Source of the DNA: Clostridia bacterium
GTDB taxonomy: Bacteria; Bacillota; Clostridia; TANB77; CAG-508
Assembly (NCBI GenBank): GCA_017528375.1
Contig: JAFXOY010000079.1
Location: 1-38,005 of the forward strand
Direction: 5' to 3'
Length of the DNA: 38,005 nucleotides
Under the pieces are notes generated by a model that was not told the DNA's origin, searched no databases, and saw nothing but the letters and a program-made list of their open reading frames with translations. A program made the translations under genes and the position numbers. Positions 1 to 7,251 of this stretch are shown piece after piece. Positions within the stretch are counted from its first letter, which is position 1; the number at the start of each line of letters is the position of its first letter.

Positions 1-40
1 TGCATATAGCATAATGTTAATGAAAGTTAATGTAGTGCCG

Positions 41-81
41 TAACCGATAGGTCGTCTGTTCGAGTCAGACACGAGGAGCCA
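41..81 (+). repeat. tRNA-Asn 3'-half remnant (candidate att scar)
   Basis: This stretch matches the 3' half of the intact tRNA-Asn at 4304-4379 from the anticodon loop to the CCA end. The T-arm differs by paired changes (TCTG/CAGA instead of TTGG/CCAA), so it derives from another tRNA-Asn copy. Similarity stops abruptly to the left, inside the anticodon loop, and no 5' half is present. A cut at that place is what tyrosine-integrase insertion into a tRNA gene leaves. That it is an attR scar is my inference. Confidence 0.6.
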
Positions 82-101
82 TAGACGATTTTCGTCGAAC
101 C

Positions 102-139
102 AATAAGAAAGTTTGATTTTATCAAGCTTTCTTATTTTT
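102..139 (+). terminator. Rho-independent terminator after the tRNA remnant
   Basis: A perfect 13-16 bp stem (AAGAAAGTTTGAT paired with ATCAAGCTTTCTT, one G-T pair) with a 3-nt loop is followed by a T-rich tail. It stands after the tRNA remnant just as terminators follow the other tRNA-Asn copies in the window. The rest of 140-351 has no convincing gene. A weak promoter-like pair (TTGTAT at 299, TAATAT at 322, 17-nt spacing) lies before the first gene. Confidence 0.75.
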
Positions 140-351
140 GCAATTAAAATTGATTAGTAATTTTTATAGACGAAACAAATCGAATAACAAAAAATATAAA
201 TGGATAAAATAATTAAAAATGGCAAAGTATTTAAAATTAAACCTGCAAAAAATGGCGAGTTACTCAAAAACAAACTTGCAAAAAGTGGCAAGAAATTATT
301 GTATATTTATAGAAAATATGATAATATTCTTAGCAAAGGAGAAGTGAATTT

Positions 352-1656
352 ATGCAAAGATTATTCGAAAAAAGATTGTTTGATTGGAAAGAATCAGGTA
401 TGAAAAAGCCTTTAATGATTGTTGGAGCAAGACAAATTGGAAAAACATATACAGTTGAGAAATTTGCCAAAGAAAATTTTGAAAAATACTTGTATTTCAA
501 TTTAGAAAAAAATATAGATGTTAGAAATATTTTTGAAAAATCAATTGATGATGAAAGAATTATAAGTGATATCGAATTATACTTAGGTAAAAAAATTGAT
601 ATTGAAAAAACAATATTCTTTTTCGATGAAGTGCAAGTTAGTGAAAGTTTTATAGTATCCTTAAAGTACTTTAATGAATCTGAAAAACCATATAAAATAA
701 TATGTGCAGGAAGTTTACTAGGAGTGAAAATAAATAGATTTAAAGGGTCATTTCCAGTAGGTAAAATAAGAATGGAATATATGTATCCTATGAATTTTGA
801 AGAATTTTTAATAGCTACAGGAAATGAAATGCTACGAGATAAAATAAGAGAATGTTATAAAGAGATGTCACCAATGCCAGATTTTGCACATGAACAAGCT
901 ATTACATTATATAAACAATATTTATGTGTTGGTGGTATGCCAGAAGCTGTAAATAATTTTATAGAGAATGAATTAGACATATTAAGATTTGATTCACATA
1001 TTATTTCTGACATAAAAGATATGTACATTGCAGATATGCAGAAATATGTCAAAAGTAGTTTTGAAACTGTGAAAATTGAAAAGGTATATAAAAATATTCC
1101 TAGTCAATTAGCAAAAGATAATAAAAATTTTAAATATAACTTTGTTGAAGAAACTGGAAGGAAGAGAAAATATGAAAGTTCTATTGATTGGCTAGTAGCT
1201 TCAAAAATGATTTTAATAAATTACAATGCAAAACGTATGGAAATACCTTTAAAAGTATATATAGACGAAAATACTTTTAAATTATATTTAAGCGATGTAG
1301 GCATATTAACAAATATGAGTGAAATTAAATTTCCGGATATAATGTTAGATAATACTTTCATTTATAAAGGAGCTATTACAGAAAACTATGTAGCACAAGA
1401 ATTAACTTTTAACGAAGAGTCATTGTATTATTGGACGTCAAAAAGAAGTGCTGAAATAGATTTTATATTGTATAGTGAAGAAGATGGAATAATTCCAATA
1501 GAAGTGAAAAGTGGAAATAATGTAAGATCAGTAAGTTTAAATATGTATATTAATGAATATAATCCTAAATATGCAATAAGATTTTCTACTAGAAATTTTG
1601 GATTTGAAAATAATATTAAATCAATTCCACTATATGCTGTGTTTTGTATAAAATAA
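352..1656 (+). CDS. AAA ATPase with DUF4143-like nuclease-fold tail
   Basis: 434 aa. The Walker A motif GARQIGKT lies at residues 25-32 and Walker B FFFDEVQ at about 89-95 (D92, E93), as in the archaeal-type ATPase/DUF4143 family. The C-terminus has the core EIDFILY...IPIEVKSG, which resembles a PD-(D/E)XK restriction-fold site. Family members are cytoplasmic ATPases of unclear role, often near mobile or defence genes. The start is supported by AAAGGAG eight bases upstream. The gene sits directly downstream of the tRNA-Asn scar, so it may be island cargo. Function beyond ATP binding is not established. Confidence 0.85.
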   Translation: MQRLFEKRLFDWKESGMKKPLMIVGARQIGKTYTVEKFAKENFEKYLYFNLEKNIDVRNIFEKSIDDERIISDIELYLGKKIDIEKTIFFFDEVQVSESFIVSLKYFNESEKPYKIICAGSLLGVKINRFKGSFPVGKIRMEYMYPMNFEEFLIATGNEMLRDKIRECYKEMSPMPDFAHEQAITLYKQYLCVGGMPEAVNNFIENELDILRFDSHIISDIKDMYIADMQKYVKSSFETVKIEKVYKNIPSQLAKDNKNFKYNFVEETGRKRKYESSIDWLVASKMILINYNAKRMEIPLKVYIDENTFKLYLSDVGILTNMSEIKFPDIMLDNTFIYKGAITENYVAQELTFNEESLYYWTSKRSAEIDFILYSEEDGIIPIEVKSGNNVRSVSLNMYINEYNPKYAIRFSTRNFGFENNIKSIPLYAVFCIK

Positions 1657-1773
1657 TTTGTAATTAAAAAGAAATAAAGGAATGAGTGTTTATGTAAGAA
1701 AAAATGAAGAACAAATAGAAATAAAAGATAAAAAGAAAAATATGTTTTATAAGAAGTAGAAGGGGTTGTTGTT

Positions 1774-1968
1774 ATGAAGTTGGATTTAAAGAAAAGTGTT
1801 GATATAGTTTTTCAACTAGCAGACATTATAGATGAATATAATGTTGGAATAAAAAGAATATATAAAGATACAGGAACTCGGCAAACTGAAAATAATAATC
1901 AAACAACAAAAGAAATTGTTAAACTTGAATTATTGCAGTTTGTTTCTAGAATAATTGGAATTGAATAG
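1774..1968 (+). CDS. Small hypothetical protein
   Basis: 64 aa, unrecognised. It is hydrophilic and probably helical, with a leucine/isoleucine-rich start (MKLDLKKSVDIVFQL) and end and a polar N/Q/T-rich middle near residues 35-45. AAGGGG lies about ten bases before the ATG. A 25-codon reading frame (1682-1759) precedes it with a poorly spaced ribosome binding site and may be decayed sequence. No signal peptide or membrane segment is visible. Confidence 0.45.
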   Translation: MKLDLKKSVDIVFQLADIIDEYNVGIKRIYKDTGTRQTENNNQTTKEIVKLELLQFVSRIIGIE

Positions 1969-2034
1969 AATTGAATTTATAAATAAATCAAAAGAATATA
2001 GTAATTAAAAGATAATAAATGGAGTTAGAAAAGT

Positions 2035-2742
2035 ATGAGTTTAAAAAGAATAGACAAAATAATTTCAGAGAAAAGTTTTTTTTCAAGAAAAGAAATAAAA
2101 AAGATGATAAATAAAGGAATAATCCATGTAAATGGAGATAAGATAAGTAAACCAGAAGAAAAATATGATGAATCAGATATAGAAATTACAATAAATGGAG
2201 AGAGAGTAAATGTAAAAGAGCATATTTATTTAATTTTAAATAAACCAAAAGGATATGTATCTTCTACAAAGATGGAAAATAAAAAAACAGTAATAGATCT
2301 TGTGCCTGAAAAATATAAATCAAGGAATATATTCCCAGCAGGAAGATTAGATAAAGATACAACAGGATTTATGATAATAACAGATGATGGAAAATTTGCA
2401 CATAATATTTTATCTCCAAGAAAGCATGTAAAAAAAATATATGAGGTAATAATAGATATTCCTATTACAGATGAGATGATAGAAGGATTTAAGAGGGGTA
2501 TAGAACTAAAAGAAGGGAAATGTAAACCTGCCATAATAGAAGTAATAAATAGAAATAAAGCAAGGATTACAATAATGGAAGGAAAATATCACCAAATTAA
2601 GAGAATGTTTGCAAAATACAGAGCAAACGTAACAAATCTTAATAGGATATGTATAGGAAATTTAGAGATACCAAAAGAGTTAAAATTAGGAGATATAAGA
2701 GAAGCTACTGAAGAGGAATTAAGAAAAATACAGGAAATTTAA
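2035..2742 (+). CDS. rsuA: RsuA/RluB-family pseudouridine synthase
   Basis: 235 aa, the normal size for the small-subunit RsuA group. Residues 1-60 form an S4 RNA-binding domain (KRIDKIISEKSFFSRKEI). The catalytic motif is GRLDKDTTG with the nucleophilic aspartate at residue 106, and KxxYEV and QIKRMF motifs follow as expected. Family enzymes convert a uridine in rRNA (U516 of 16S for RsuA) to pseudouridine in the cytoplasm. RluB or RluF substrate choice cannot be excluded from sequence alone. The next gene begins 16 bases downstream with its own AAAGGAG site. Confidence 0.82.
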   Translation: MSLKRIDKIISEKSFFSRKEIKKMINKGIIHVNGDKISKPEEKYDESDIEITINGERVNVKEHIYLILNKPKGYVSSTKMENKKTVIDLVPEKYKSRNIFPAGRLDKDTTGFMIITDDGKFAHNILSPRKHVKKIYEVIIDIPITDEMIEGFKRGIELKEGKCKPAIIEVINRNKARITIMEGKYHQIKRMFAKYRANVTNLNRICIGNLEIPKELKLGDIREATEEELRKIQEI

Positions 2743-2757
2743 AAAGGAGATCAATTA

Positions 2758-3447
2758 ATGGATAGAAATAGAATCAAACTAAAAATATCATTAATAATAA
2801 ATATTATAATAGTAATTTTAACAGTTATCGCTTCAGTTATAATGTTTACTGGTTTTAGATTTATGTATGGTTATGAAATAGTATTAGAATCTACAAAGCT
2901 AGGTATGCTCAGATTTTTTACAGTTGATTCAAATATGTTTATGGGAATAGTTGCACTTTTATTTGCAATTGATGAAATTAATGTATTACAAGAAAAAAGA
3001 GATGATATTTCAATTAATAAATATATATTAAAATTAATGGGAACATCAGGAGTAGGATTAACATTTCTTATCGTATTTACTTATTTAGGACAAATTTCAG
3101 AGTATGGATTAAGTTCATTACTTATGAATAGCAATTTGTTTTTCCATCTTATTATTCCAATATTTAGTATACTTAATTTTATTATATTCGAAAAAACAGA
3201 TAAAATGAATTATAAATACACATTTTATGGAATAATTCCAACAGTTGCTTATGCAATTTATTATTTATCAAACATATTATATCATATGGAGAATGGAGAA
3301 GTATCAGTAAAGTATGACTGGTATTGGTTTGTACAAAATGGCATATGGACAGCAGTAATTGTTGCACCAACAATACTAGTTTTATCATATGTAATTAGTT
3401 ATGTACTGTGGATATTAAATAAAAATCATAAAAAGAAAATTCCCTAA
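2758..3447 (+). CDS. Pr6Pr-like integral membrane protein
   Basis: 229 aa with about six hydrophobic segments (near residues 8-30, 60-72, 95-115, 128-146, 158-174 and 198-222) and a lysine-rich cytoplasmic end. The motif FFTVDSNMF after the first helix is typical of the Pr6Pr family of six-helix membrane proteins, whose function is unknown. AAAAGGAG precedes the ATG. It probably shares a transcript with rsuA. Its stop lies in the 5' part of a hairpin (3436-3468) ahead of the next gene. Confidence 0.7.
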   Translation: MDRNRIKLKISLIINIIIVILTVIASVIMFTGFRFMYGYEIVLESTKLGMLRFFTVDSNMFMGIVALLFAIDEINVLQEKRDDISINKYILKLMGTSGVGLTFLIVFTYLGQISEYGLSSLLMNSNLFFHLIIPIFSILNFIIFEKTDKMNYKYTFYGIIPTVAYAIYYLSNILYHMENGEVSVKYDWYWFVQNGIWTAVIVAPTILVLSYVISYVLWILNKNHKKKIP

Positions 3448-3470
3448 TACAATAGATAAGGGGATTTTTT
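3436..3470 (+). terminator. Terminator-like hairpin overlapping the next ribosome binding site
   Basis: AAAATTCCC (3436-3444) pairs with GGGGATTTT (3460-3468, one G-T pair) around a 15-nt loop, then a T run leads straight into the ATG at 3471. The right arm contains the only plausible ribosome binding site (AAGGGG) of that gene. The hairpin could therefore end the upstream transcript and also mask translation of the CAP-domain gene. The long loop makes it weaker than the other terminators here. Confidence 0.5.
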
Positions 3471-4217
3471 ATGAGAGTTTTAAAGATTAAAAAGAAATAT
3501 ATAGCAATTGTTATATCAATATTAGTTTTTATAATTATATTTACTAAATTTTCATCGTCATATGCAATGCAAAGTTACTATAAAGTTGATTTTCAAACAG
3601 GAATTGTTACAGCAACTACATTAAATGTAAGAAGTGGTCCTGGAACACAGTATAAAATAGTAGCAACAGTTAAGAAAAACGATTATATTAGAGTTTTTGC
3701 TGGAGTTGGAAATTGGTATATTGTTCAAGTAGAAGGAGATTATGTTGGGGCAGTTAGTAAAAAATATGTAAGAGCAATATATCCATCAACATCAAACAAT
3801 AATTCAATAGGCACAACCACAACTTCGTCAATAATGACAGCAGACGAAAAAGAAGTATTTAATTTAATTAATACTCAAAGAGCAAATAATGGATTAAGTG
3901 CATTACAAATGGATGAAGAGACACAGAAGGTAGCAAGAATAAAAGCACAAGATATGGTTAATAATAATTATTTTTCTCATACATCACCAACGTATGGGAG
4001 CCCATTTGATATGCTAAAAAGCTTTAAAATTTCTTATAAAAGTGCAGGAGAAAATATTGCTGGTAATTCAAGTAATAGTGGAGCAGTAAATGCATGGATG
4101 AACTCAGACGGACATAGAGCAAATATTTTAAATAGTAGCTATAACTATACAGGAATAGGGGTTGTTTCTAGTCCAAAATATGGAAAAATATATGTACAAT
4201 TGTTTATAGGAAAGTAA
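3471..4217 (+). CDS. Secreted SH3b-CAP domain protein
   Basis: 248 aa. A basic start plus hydrophobic stretch (IAIVISILVFIIIFTKF, about residues 11-27) is a signal peptide or anchor. Residues about 45-100 form a bacterial SH3 domain (TLNVRSGPGTQYKIV), which usually binds cell wall. Residues about 122-248 form a CAP/SCP domain like B. subtilis YkwD (VFNLINTQRANNGLSALQ, FSHTSPTYGSPF, AGENIAG, W..S.GHRANIL). The CAP histidines and acidic residues are conserved. It should act outside the membrane; the activity of bacterial CAP proteins is unsettled. The start codon abuts a hairpin that may mask its ribosome binding site. Confidence 0.88.
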   Translation: MRVLKIKKKYIAIVISILVFIIIFTKFSSSYAMQSYYKVDFQTGIVTATTLNVRSGPGTQYKIVATVKKNDYIRVFAGVGNWYIVQVEGDYVGAVSKKYVRAIYPSTSNNNSIGTTTTSSIMTADEKEVFNLINTQRANNGLSALQMDEETQKVARIKAQDMVNNNYFSHTSPTYGSPFDMLKSFKISYKSAGENIAGNSSNSGAVNAWMNSDGHRANILNSSYNYTGIGVVSSPKYGKIYVQLFIGK

Positions 4218-4253
4218 AAGTTATTAATAGGCATAAAAAAATTATTTAAATAC

Positions 4254-4282
4254 TTGAAATATATGAATAATAGATGTATAAT
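4254..4282 (+). promoter_or_regulatory. Sigma-A type promoter of tRNA-Asn
   Basis: TTGAAA (4254-4259) and TATAAT (4277-4282) are separated by exactly 17 bases. The predicted start near 4289 is about 15 bases before the mature tRNA. Confidence 0.75.
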
Positions 4283-4303
4283 ATGTCTATATTAATAATA
4301 TAT

Positions 4304-4379
4304 TCCTCGTTAGCTCAGTCGGTAGAGCGCTCGGCTGTTAACCGATAGGTCGTTGGTTCAAGTCCAACACGAGGAGCCA
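4304..4379 (+). tRNA. tRNA-Asn (anticodon GTT)
   Basis: 76 nt including an encoded CCA. The acceptor stem TCCTCGT pairs fully with ACGAGGA, followed by discriminator G. The D-arm is TAGCTCAGTCGGTAGAGC, the anticodon stem-loop TCGG-CTGTTAA-CCGA gives anticodon GTT, and the T-arm TTGG-TTCAAGT-CCAA pairs fully. It has its own promoter and terminator. Its 3' part is the source of the degenerate repeats downstream, which shows the locus has been a repeated insertion target. Confidence 0.97.
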
Positions 4380-4437
4380 AAATAAAAAGGTAGGTTTAAG
4401 CCTACCTTTTTATTTTGAAAAATGAGAAGGACTTGAA
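4358..4437 (+). repeat. 80-bp direct repeat, copy A (tRNA 3' end plus terminator)
   Basis: The tRNA-Asn 3' end, its terminator and about 20 bases beyond recur at 4526-4605, offset by 168 bases, with one mismatch by eye. Copy A is part of the functional tRNA. The duplication marks an earlier insertion or rearrangement at the tRNA end. Confidence 0.85.
4380..4418 (+). terminator. tRNA-Asn terminator
   Basis: A stem with core GGTAGG/CCTACC, flanked by A-rich and T-rich arms that extend the pairing, ends in a T run. Degenerate tRNA copies at 4547-4585 and 6338-6377 carry their own versions. The last has the core changed on both sides (GGATAGG/CCTATC), so pairing is kept. Confidence 0.85.
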
Positions 4438-4453
4438 AAGGAGGTTGCCTTTC

Positions 4454-4555
4454 CATAGTAATTTAGAATAAATTAATAGGGAAAGGAAAAAACAGTCTAG
4501 TAGACTGTTTTACCGACACGGCTTGTCAAGTCCAACACGAGGAGCCAAAATAAAA
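4454..4555 (+). repeat. 102-bp direct repeat, left copy (att-like)
   Basis: This block recurs at 6245-6346 with about two mismatches. It contains a palindrome (AAAACAGTCTA, one base, TAGACTGTTTT at 4489-4511), a decayed tRNA-Asn 3' half (from CCGA at 4513) and an intact tRNA 3' end up to the terminator. It bounds the KilA-N cassette on the left. Such an arrangement is expected of attL/attR around an integrated element, but no integrase remains between the copies. Confidence 0.85.
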
Positions 4556-4605
4556 AGGTAGGTTTAAGCCTACCTTATTATTTTGAAAAATGAGAAGGAC
4601 TTGAA
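4526..4605 (+). repeat. 80-bp direct repeat, copy B
   Basis: Second copy of the 4358-4437 block, again with a terminator (4547-4585). It overlaps the right part of the 102-bp repeat. 4606-4690 holds no gene that I can recognise. Confidence 0.85.
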
Positions 4606-4695
4606 TTAGATCTTTCAAGAAATGTTAGTCATAGATATGAAGAAACTGTTTCCTGGAAAAATAGTAAAAATATGTAAATTTTATAGTTAAAAAAG

Positions 4696-4732
4696 TGGTC
4701 CGTTTTTCAATTATAAAATGGTCCATTTTTCA
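4696..4732 (+). repeat. Two 14-bp direct repeats, possible IS21-type end remnant
   Basis: TGGTCCGTTTTTCA (4696-4709) and TGGTCCATTTTTCA (4719-4732) are 23 bases apart and run into CTTGACAAATACAAA. A related CTTGACAATTACAAA lies at 4845-4859. Repeated short units next to TTGACA recall the multi-copy terminal repeats of IS21-family elements; this is a weak inference. An operator pair is an alternative reading. Confidence 0.35.
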
Positions 4733-4741
4733 CTTGACAAA

Positions 4742-4837
4742 TACAAAGACACTGACCCACTTAAATGGACTGGGCTTATGAATAATCATAAATGCATGGT
4801 GAAAGAAACTATATTTGAAGAATTGATTTATATTTAG
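4742..4837 (+). pseudogene. TnpV C-terminal fragment
   Basis: Reading from 4754 gives DPLKWTGLMNN and ends EELIYI before TAG at 4835. This matches the end of the TnpV-like protein nested at 24430-24777 (DPMKWTGLMNN ... ANELIYA). No start or N-terminal part remains, so it is a transposon-gene remnant inside the tRNA-Asn cassette. Confidence 0.7.
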
Positions 4838-4845
4838 ATTTTTAC

Positions 4846-4874
4846 TTGACAATTACAAACAACTGTTTTATGAT
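4846..4874 (+). promoter_or_regulatory. Strong sigma-A promoter for the KilA-N gene
   Basis: TTGACA (4846-4851) and TATGAT (4869-4874) are spaced by 17 bases. Transcription should start near 4881, giving a leader of under 30 bases before the ATG at 4909. Confidence 0.75.
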
Positions 4875-4908
4875 ATAAAAAGAATTTACAAAGATTGGAA
4901 GTGGTATT

Positions 4909-5781
4909 ATGAGCAAAGAACTTATAACAACACAAATGAAAGTAAAAGATAATTTAGTAGGTGTTATGAGAGTTGGAGATGTTGATTACATATCATTAAC
5001 AGATTTAGCCAAATTTAAAAATGATAAATTTCCAGCAAATGTTATTATCCATTGGTTGAGTAATAAAGATACTGCTCTTTATGTTGGATTGTGGGAAGAA
5101 CTTAATAATGAAAATTTTAATTTAACGGAATACCGTGAAATTAAAATAAATGAAATTGGAACATCTTCTTATACGATGAGTCCTAAGCAATGGATACAAA
5201 GAACTAATGCAATAGGTTTAATATCAAAAGGTGGAAAATATAGTATTGGAACTTATGCTCATCCAGATTTAGCTTTCGAATTTGCAAGTTGGTTAAATGT
5301 TGAATTTAAACTTTATTTAATAAGAGAATTTGAAAGGCTAAAGAAAAACGAAAGCTATCAAAATAAAATAGAATGGTCTGTAAGAAGAGAACTTGCAAAA
5401 ACAAATTATAGAATACATACCGATAGTATAAAAGAAAAGATAATTCCTACACTAACTGAAAAACAAAAATTATATGTATATGCAAATGAAGCAGATATTT
5501 TAAATGTTGCATTGTTTGGAATGACAGCAAAGGAATGGAAAGATAAAAATCCTACTTTAGATGGTAATATGAGGGATTGTTCCAATATTCTTCAGCTAGT
5601 AATTTTAAGTAATTTAGAAAACCTAAATAGTGAAATGATTGCTCAAGGATTAGAGCAGAAATTAAGGCTTGAAAGATTAAACAATATAGCTAAAAAACAA
5701 TACAGTATTTTAAAAGAGAGCACAGGAATTAAAAAGATTGAAACGTTAGATGACAATAGTAATACTAAATTATTAAGTTAA
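4909..5781 (+). CDS. KilA-N domain protein
   Basis: 290 aa. Residues about 15-140 match the KilA-N domain: VDYISLTDLAKFKND, VIIHWLSNKDT, then GGKYSIGTYAHPDLAFEFASWLN and FKLYLIREFERLK. KilA-N is a DNA-binding fold of phage and large DNA-virus proteins and often accompanies temperate phage or satellite regulators. The remainder (about 150-290) is helical and lysine-rich. The gene has its own near-consensus promoter and a perfect terminator, so it is an independent unit. It is the only intact gene between the 102-bp att-like repeats. A regulatory, immunity or phage-interference role is possible but unproven. Confidence 0.85.
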   Translation: MSKELITTQMKVKDNLVGVMRVGDVDYISLTDLAKFKNDKFPANVIIHWLSNKDTALYVGLWEELNNENFNLTEYREIKINEIGTSSYTMSPKQWIQRTNAIGLISKGGKYSIGTYAHPDLAFEFASWLNVEFKLYLIREFERLKKNESYQNKIEWSVRRELAKTNYRIHTDSIKEKIIPTLTEKQKLYVYANEADILNVALFGMTAKEWKDKNPTLDGNMRDCSNILQLVILSNLENLNSEMIAQGLEQKLRLERLNNIAKKQYSILKESTGIKKIETLDDNSNTKLLS

Positions 5782-5790
5782 TACTAATTG

Positions 5791-5828
5791 AAATAGCAGA
5801 TAGACAATATGTTTATCTGCTATTTTGT
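5791..5828 (+). terminator. Terminator of the KilA-N gene
   Basis: A perfect 12-bp stem, AAATAGCAGATA (5791-5802) with TATCTGCTATTT (5814-5825), has an 11-nt loop and a T-rich exit. Confidence 0.85.
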
Positions 5829-6244
5829 ATTAACTATTTGATTTCTGTTCCGCCCCATTCTACTGCAACAAATCCTGTTCTTTTTTATGTAAATCAAACA
5901 CATTTAATCATTTATTGATTAAACTGATAACGAAAAATTATTATGCAGGTATGCTATTAATTTTTCAGTTTGTAGAAAACGAAACTTATTAGTTGTTAGA
6001 TATCTTATGGTAATAAATATATAAGGTTTCGTTTTGATACAAAAAAGCGAAGCCTTTTTTGTATTGTTACTATAGTAATCGCTATTGTAACTGATGAGAT
6101 ATAAACAATTTATTGGTTATATCTCTCAAGAATAATAAACGAAGATTTATTATTCTTGTATCAAATATCAAATGTAATTTGGTAATTGATATGCCCTCCG
6201 CTAAGGAGCCCACTGACATCTTTGCAGACGAAGTCTGAAAGTGT
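5829..6244. other. Non-coding tract with serial hairpins and one antisense gene tail
   Basis: No complete gene is seen. On the - strand, 5884-5834 reads as a 16-residue tail, KRTGFVAVEWGGTEIK, before a stop; this looks like the end of a lost gene. Further right are inverted repeats TTTAATCA/TGATTAAA (about 5903-5923), AAAACGAAAC/GTTTCGTTTT (about 5979-6036), a terminator-like ATACAAAAAAG/CTTTTTTGTAT (about 6038-6066), GAGATATAA/TTATATCTC (about 6096-6128), AAGAATAATAAA/TTTATTATTCTT (about 6129-6158) and a bulged TGACA...TGTCA stem (6214-6246) running into the direct repeat. Confidence 0.55.
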
Positions 6245-6346
6245 CATAGTAATTTAGAATAAATTAATAGGGAAAGGAAAAAACAGTCTAGTAGACTGTT
6301 TTACCGACGTGGCTTGTCAAGTCCAACACGAGGAGCCAAAATAAAA
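6245..6346 (+). repeat. 102-bp direct repeat, right copy (att-like)
   Basis: Right-hand copy of 4454-4555, again with the 11-bp palindrome (6280-6302), a decayed tRNA half and a tRNA 3' end. The terminator that follows (6338-6377) has a GGATAGG/CCTATC core, changed on both arms relative to the left copy. This suggests the segment came from a separate tRNA-Asn locus or a separate insertion. Confidence 0.85.
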
Positions 6347-6479
6347 GGATAGGATTAATCCTATCTTTTTATTTTGGAAGTTGTAAAAAGTCCAAAAGAA
6401 GTGGAAATTTTAAAAAAAGAATTGAAAGATTTACATAAATTTGATACAATAATAAAAATTATTATGAAAGGATTTGATG

Positions 6480-7184
6480 ATGATAATGGATTTTCGTACT
6501 CGTATTAGAGAAGGAGTTTTTACAAGTAAAGGTAAACCAGCAACTACATATAATACAAGAAGATTTATAAAAATCGAAGAATTAATTCCTGATGGATTAA
6601 ATGAATTTGTTAGAGGATTAATAATTGGTATTAATGAATATTTACTCATAGAAAAAGAAGATAGGTATTCATTTAAAAGAGCCAATCAAGCAACAAAAGA
6701 TGAAAATTTATATTTAGCACCACTTGAAGCAATAAGACGAAGTGTATCTAAGGTAGGAGAGGTTAATGATTCTCTTATATGGTTAGAATATGGAGAAAAA
6801 GTTTTATTCAATGAAGGTAATTATAATGCAAAGATAGTAAAGGAAAGAACTATTTATCCTAGTATAGATCCAAGAAGAATGTGTCCAAAAGATATAGCAC
6901 AAGGGATTGTGCAAATTGTATATGATTCACCTGAAGGAAGCCTAATTATCCAACAAAGAGCAACTAATCCAACAATATTTAATGTATATATTTCAGATGA
7001 TATGTCTGATAGACTTAAAGATAGAATATATAGTGCTGCAGCAATAGGTGTAGGTTTAGAATTAGAATCATTTTTGCAAGGATTAAACAGAAGAATTCAA
7101 CGAATGGGTGGACACCGTATTACATTTAATGAAATAAAAGCTGAAAATGGGTTGGAAAGTGTTCCTGAAGAGTTTAGAACATAA
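6480..7184 (+). CDS. Hypothetical protein
   Basis: About 235 aa, unrecognised. The frame also has a TTG at 6474 and ATGs at 6477 and 6486; I chose 6480 because it lies seven bases after AAAGGA. The protein is soluble-looking, with arginine-rich stretches (RTRIREGVF, RRIQRMGGHR) and no signal peptide or membrane helix. It follows the right att-like repeat directly, so it may be the first chromosomal gene beyond the island or leftover cargo. No terminator is visible before the CDF gene. Confidence 0.6.
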   Translation: MIMDFRTRIREGVFTSKGKPATTYNTRRFIKIEELIPDGLNEFVRGLIIGINEYLLIEKEDRYSFKRANQATKDENLYLAPLEAIRRSVSKVGEVNDSLIWLEYGEKVLFNEGNYNAKIVKERTIYPSIDPRRMCPKDIAQGIVQIVYDSPEGSLIIQQRATNPTIFNVYISDDMSDRLKDRIYSAAAIGVGLELESFLQGLNRRIQRMGGHRITFNEIKAENGLESVPEEFRT

Positions 7185-7251
7185 TAAAAAAATGTAACAT
7201 AAAAGTGAAAAAGTAATATAATAAATAATAAAATATTATAAGAGGTTTTTT

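Noticed and set aside
200-403. 67-codon lysine-rich frame before the AAA ATPase gene
   Set aside because: No ribosome binding site, overlaps the well-supported start at 352 in another frame, and repetitive AT-rich composition.
1682-1759. 25-codon frame MSVYVRKNEEQ...
   Set aside because: The purine run is one base from the ATG and the product is very short; probably decayed sequence.
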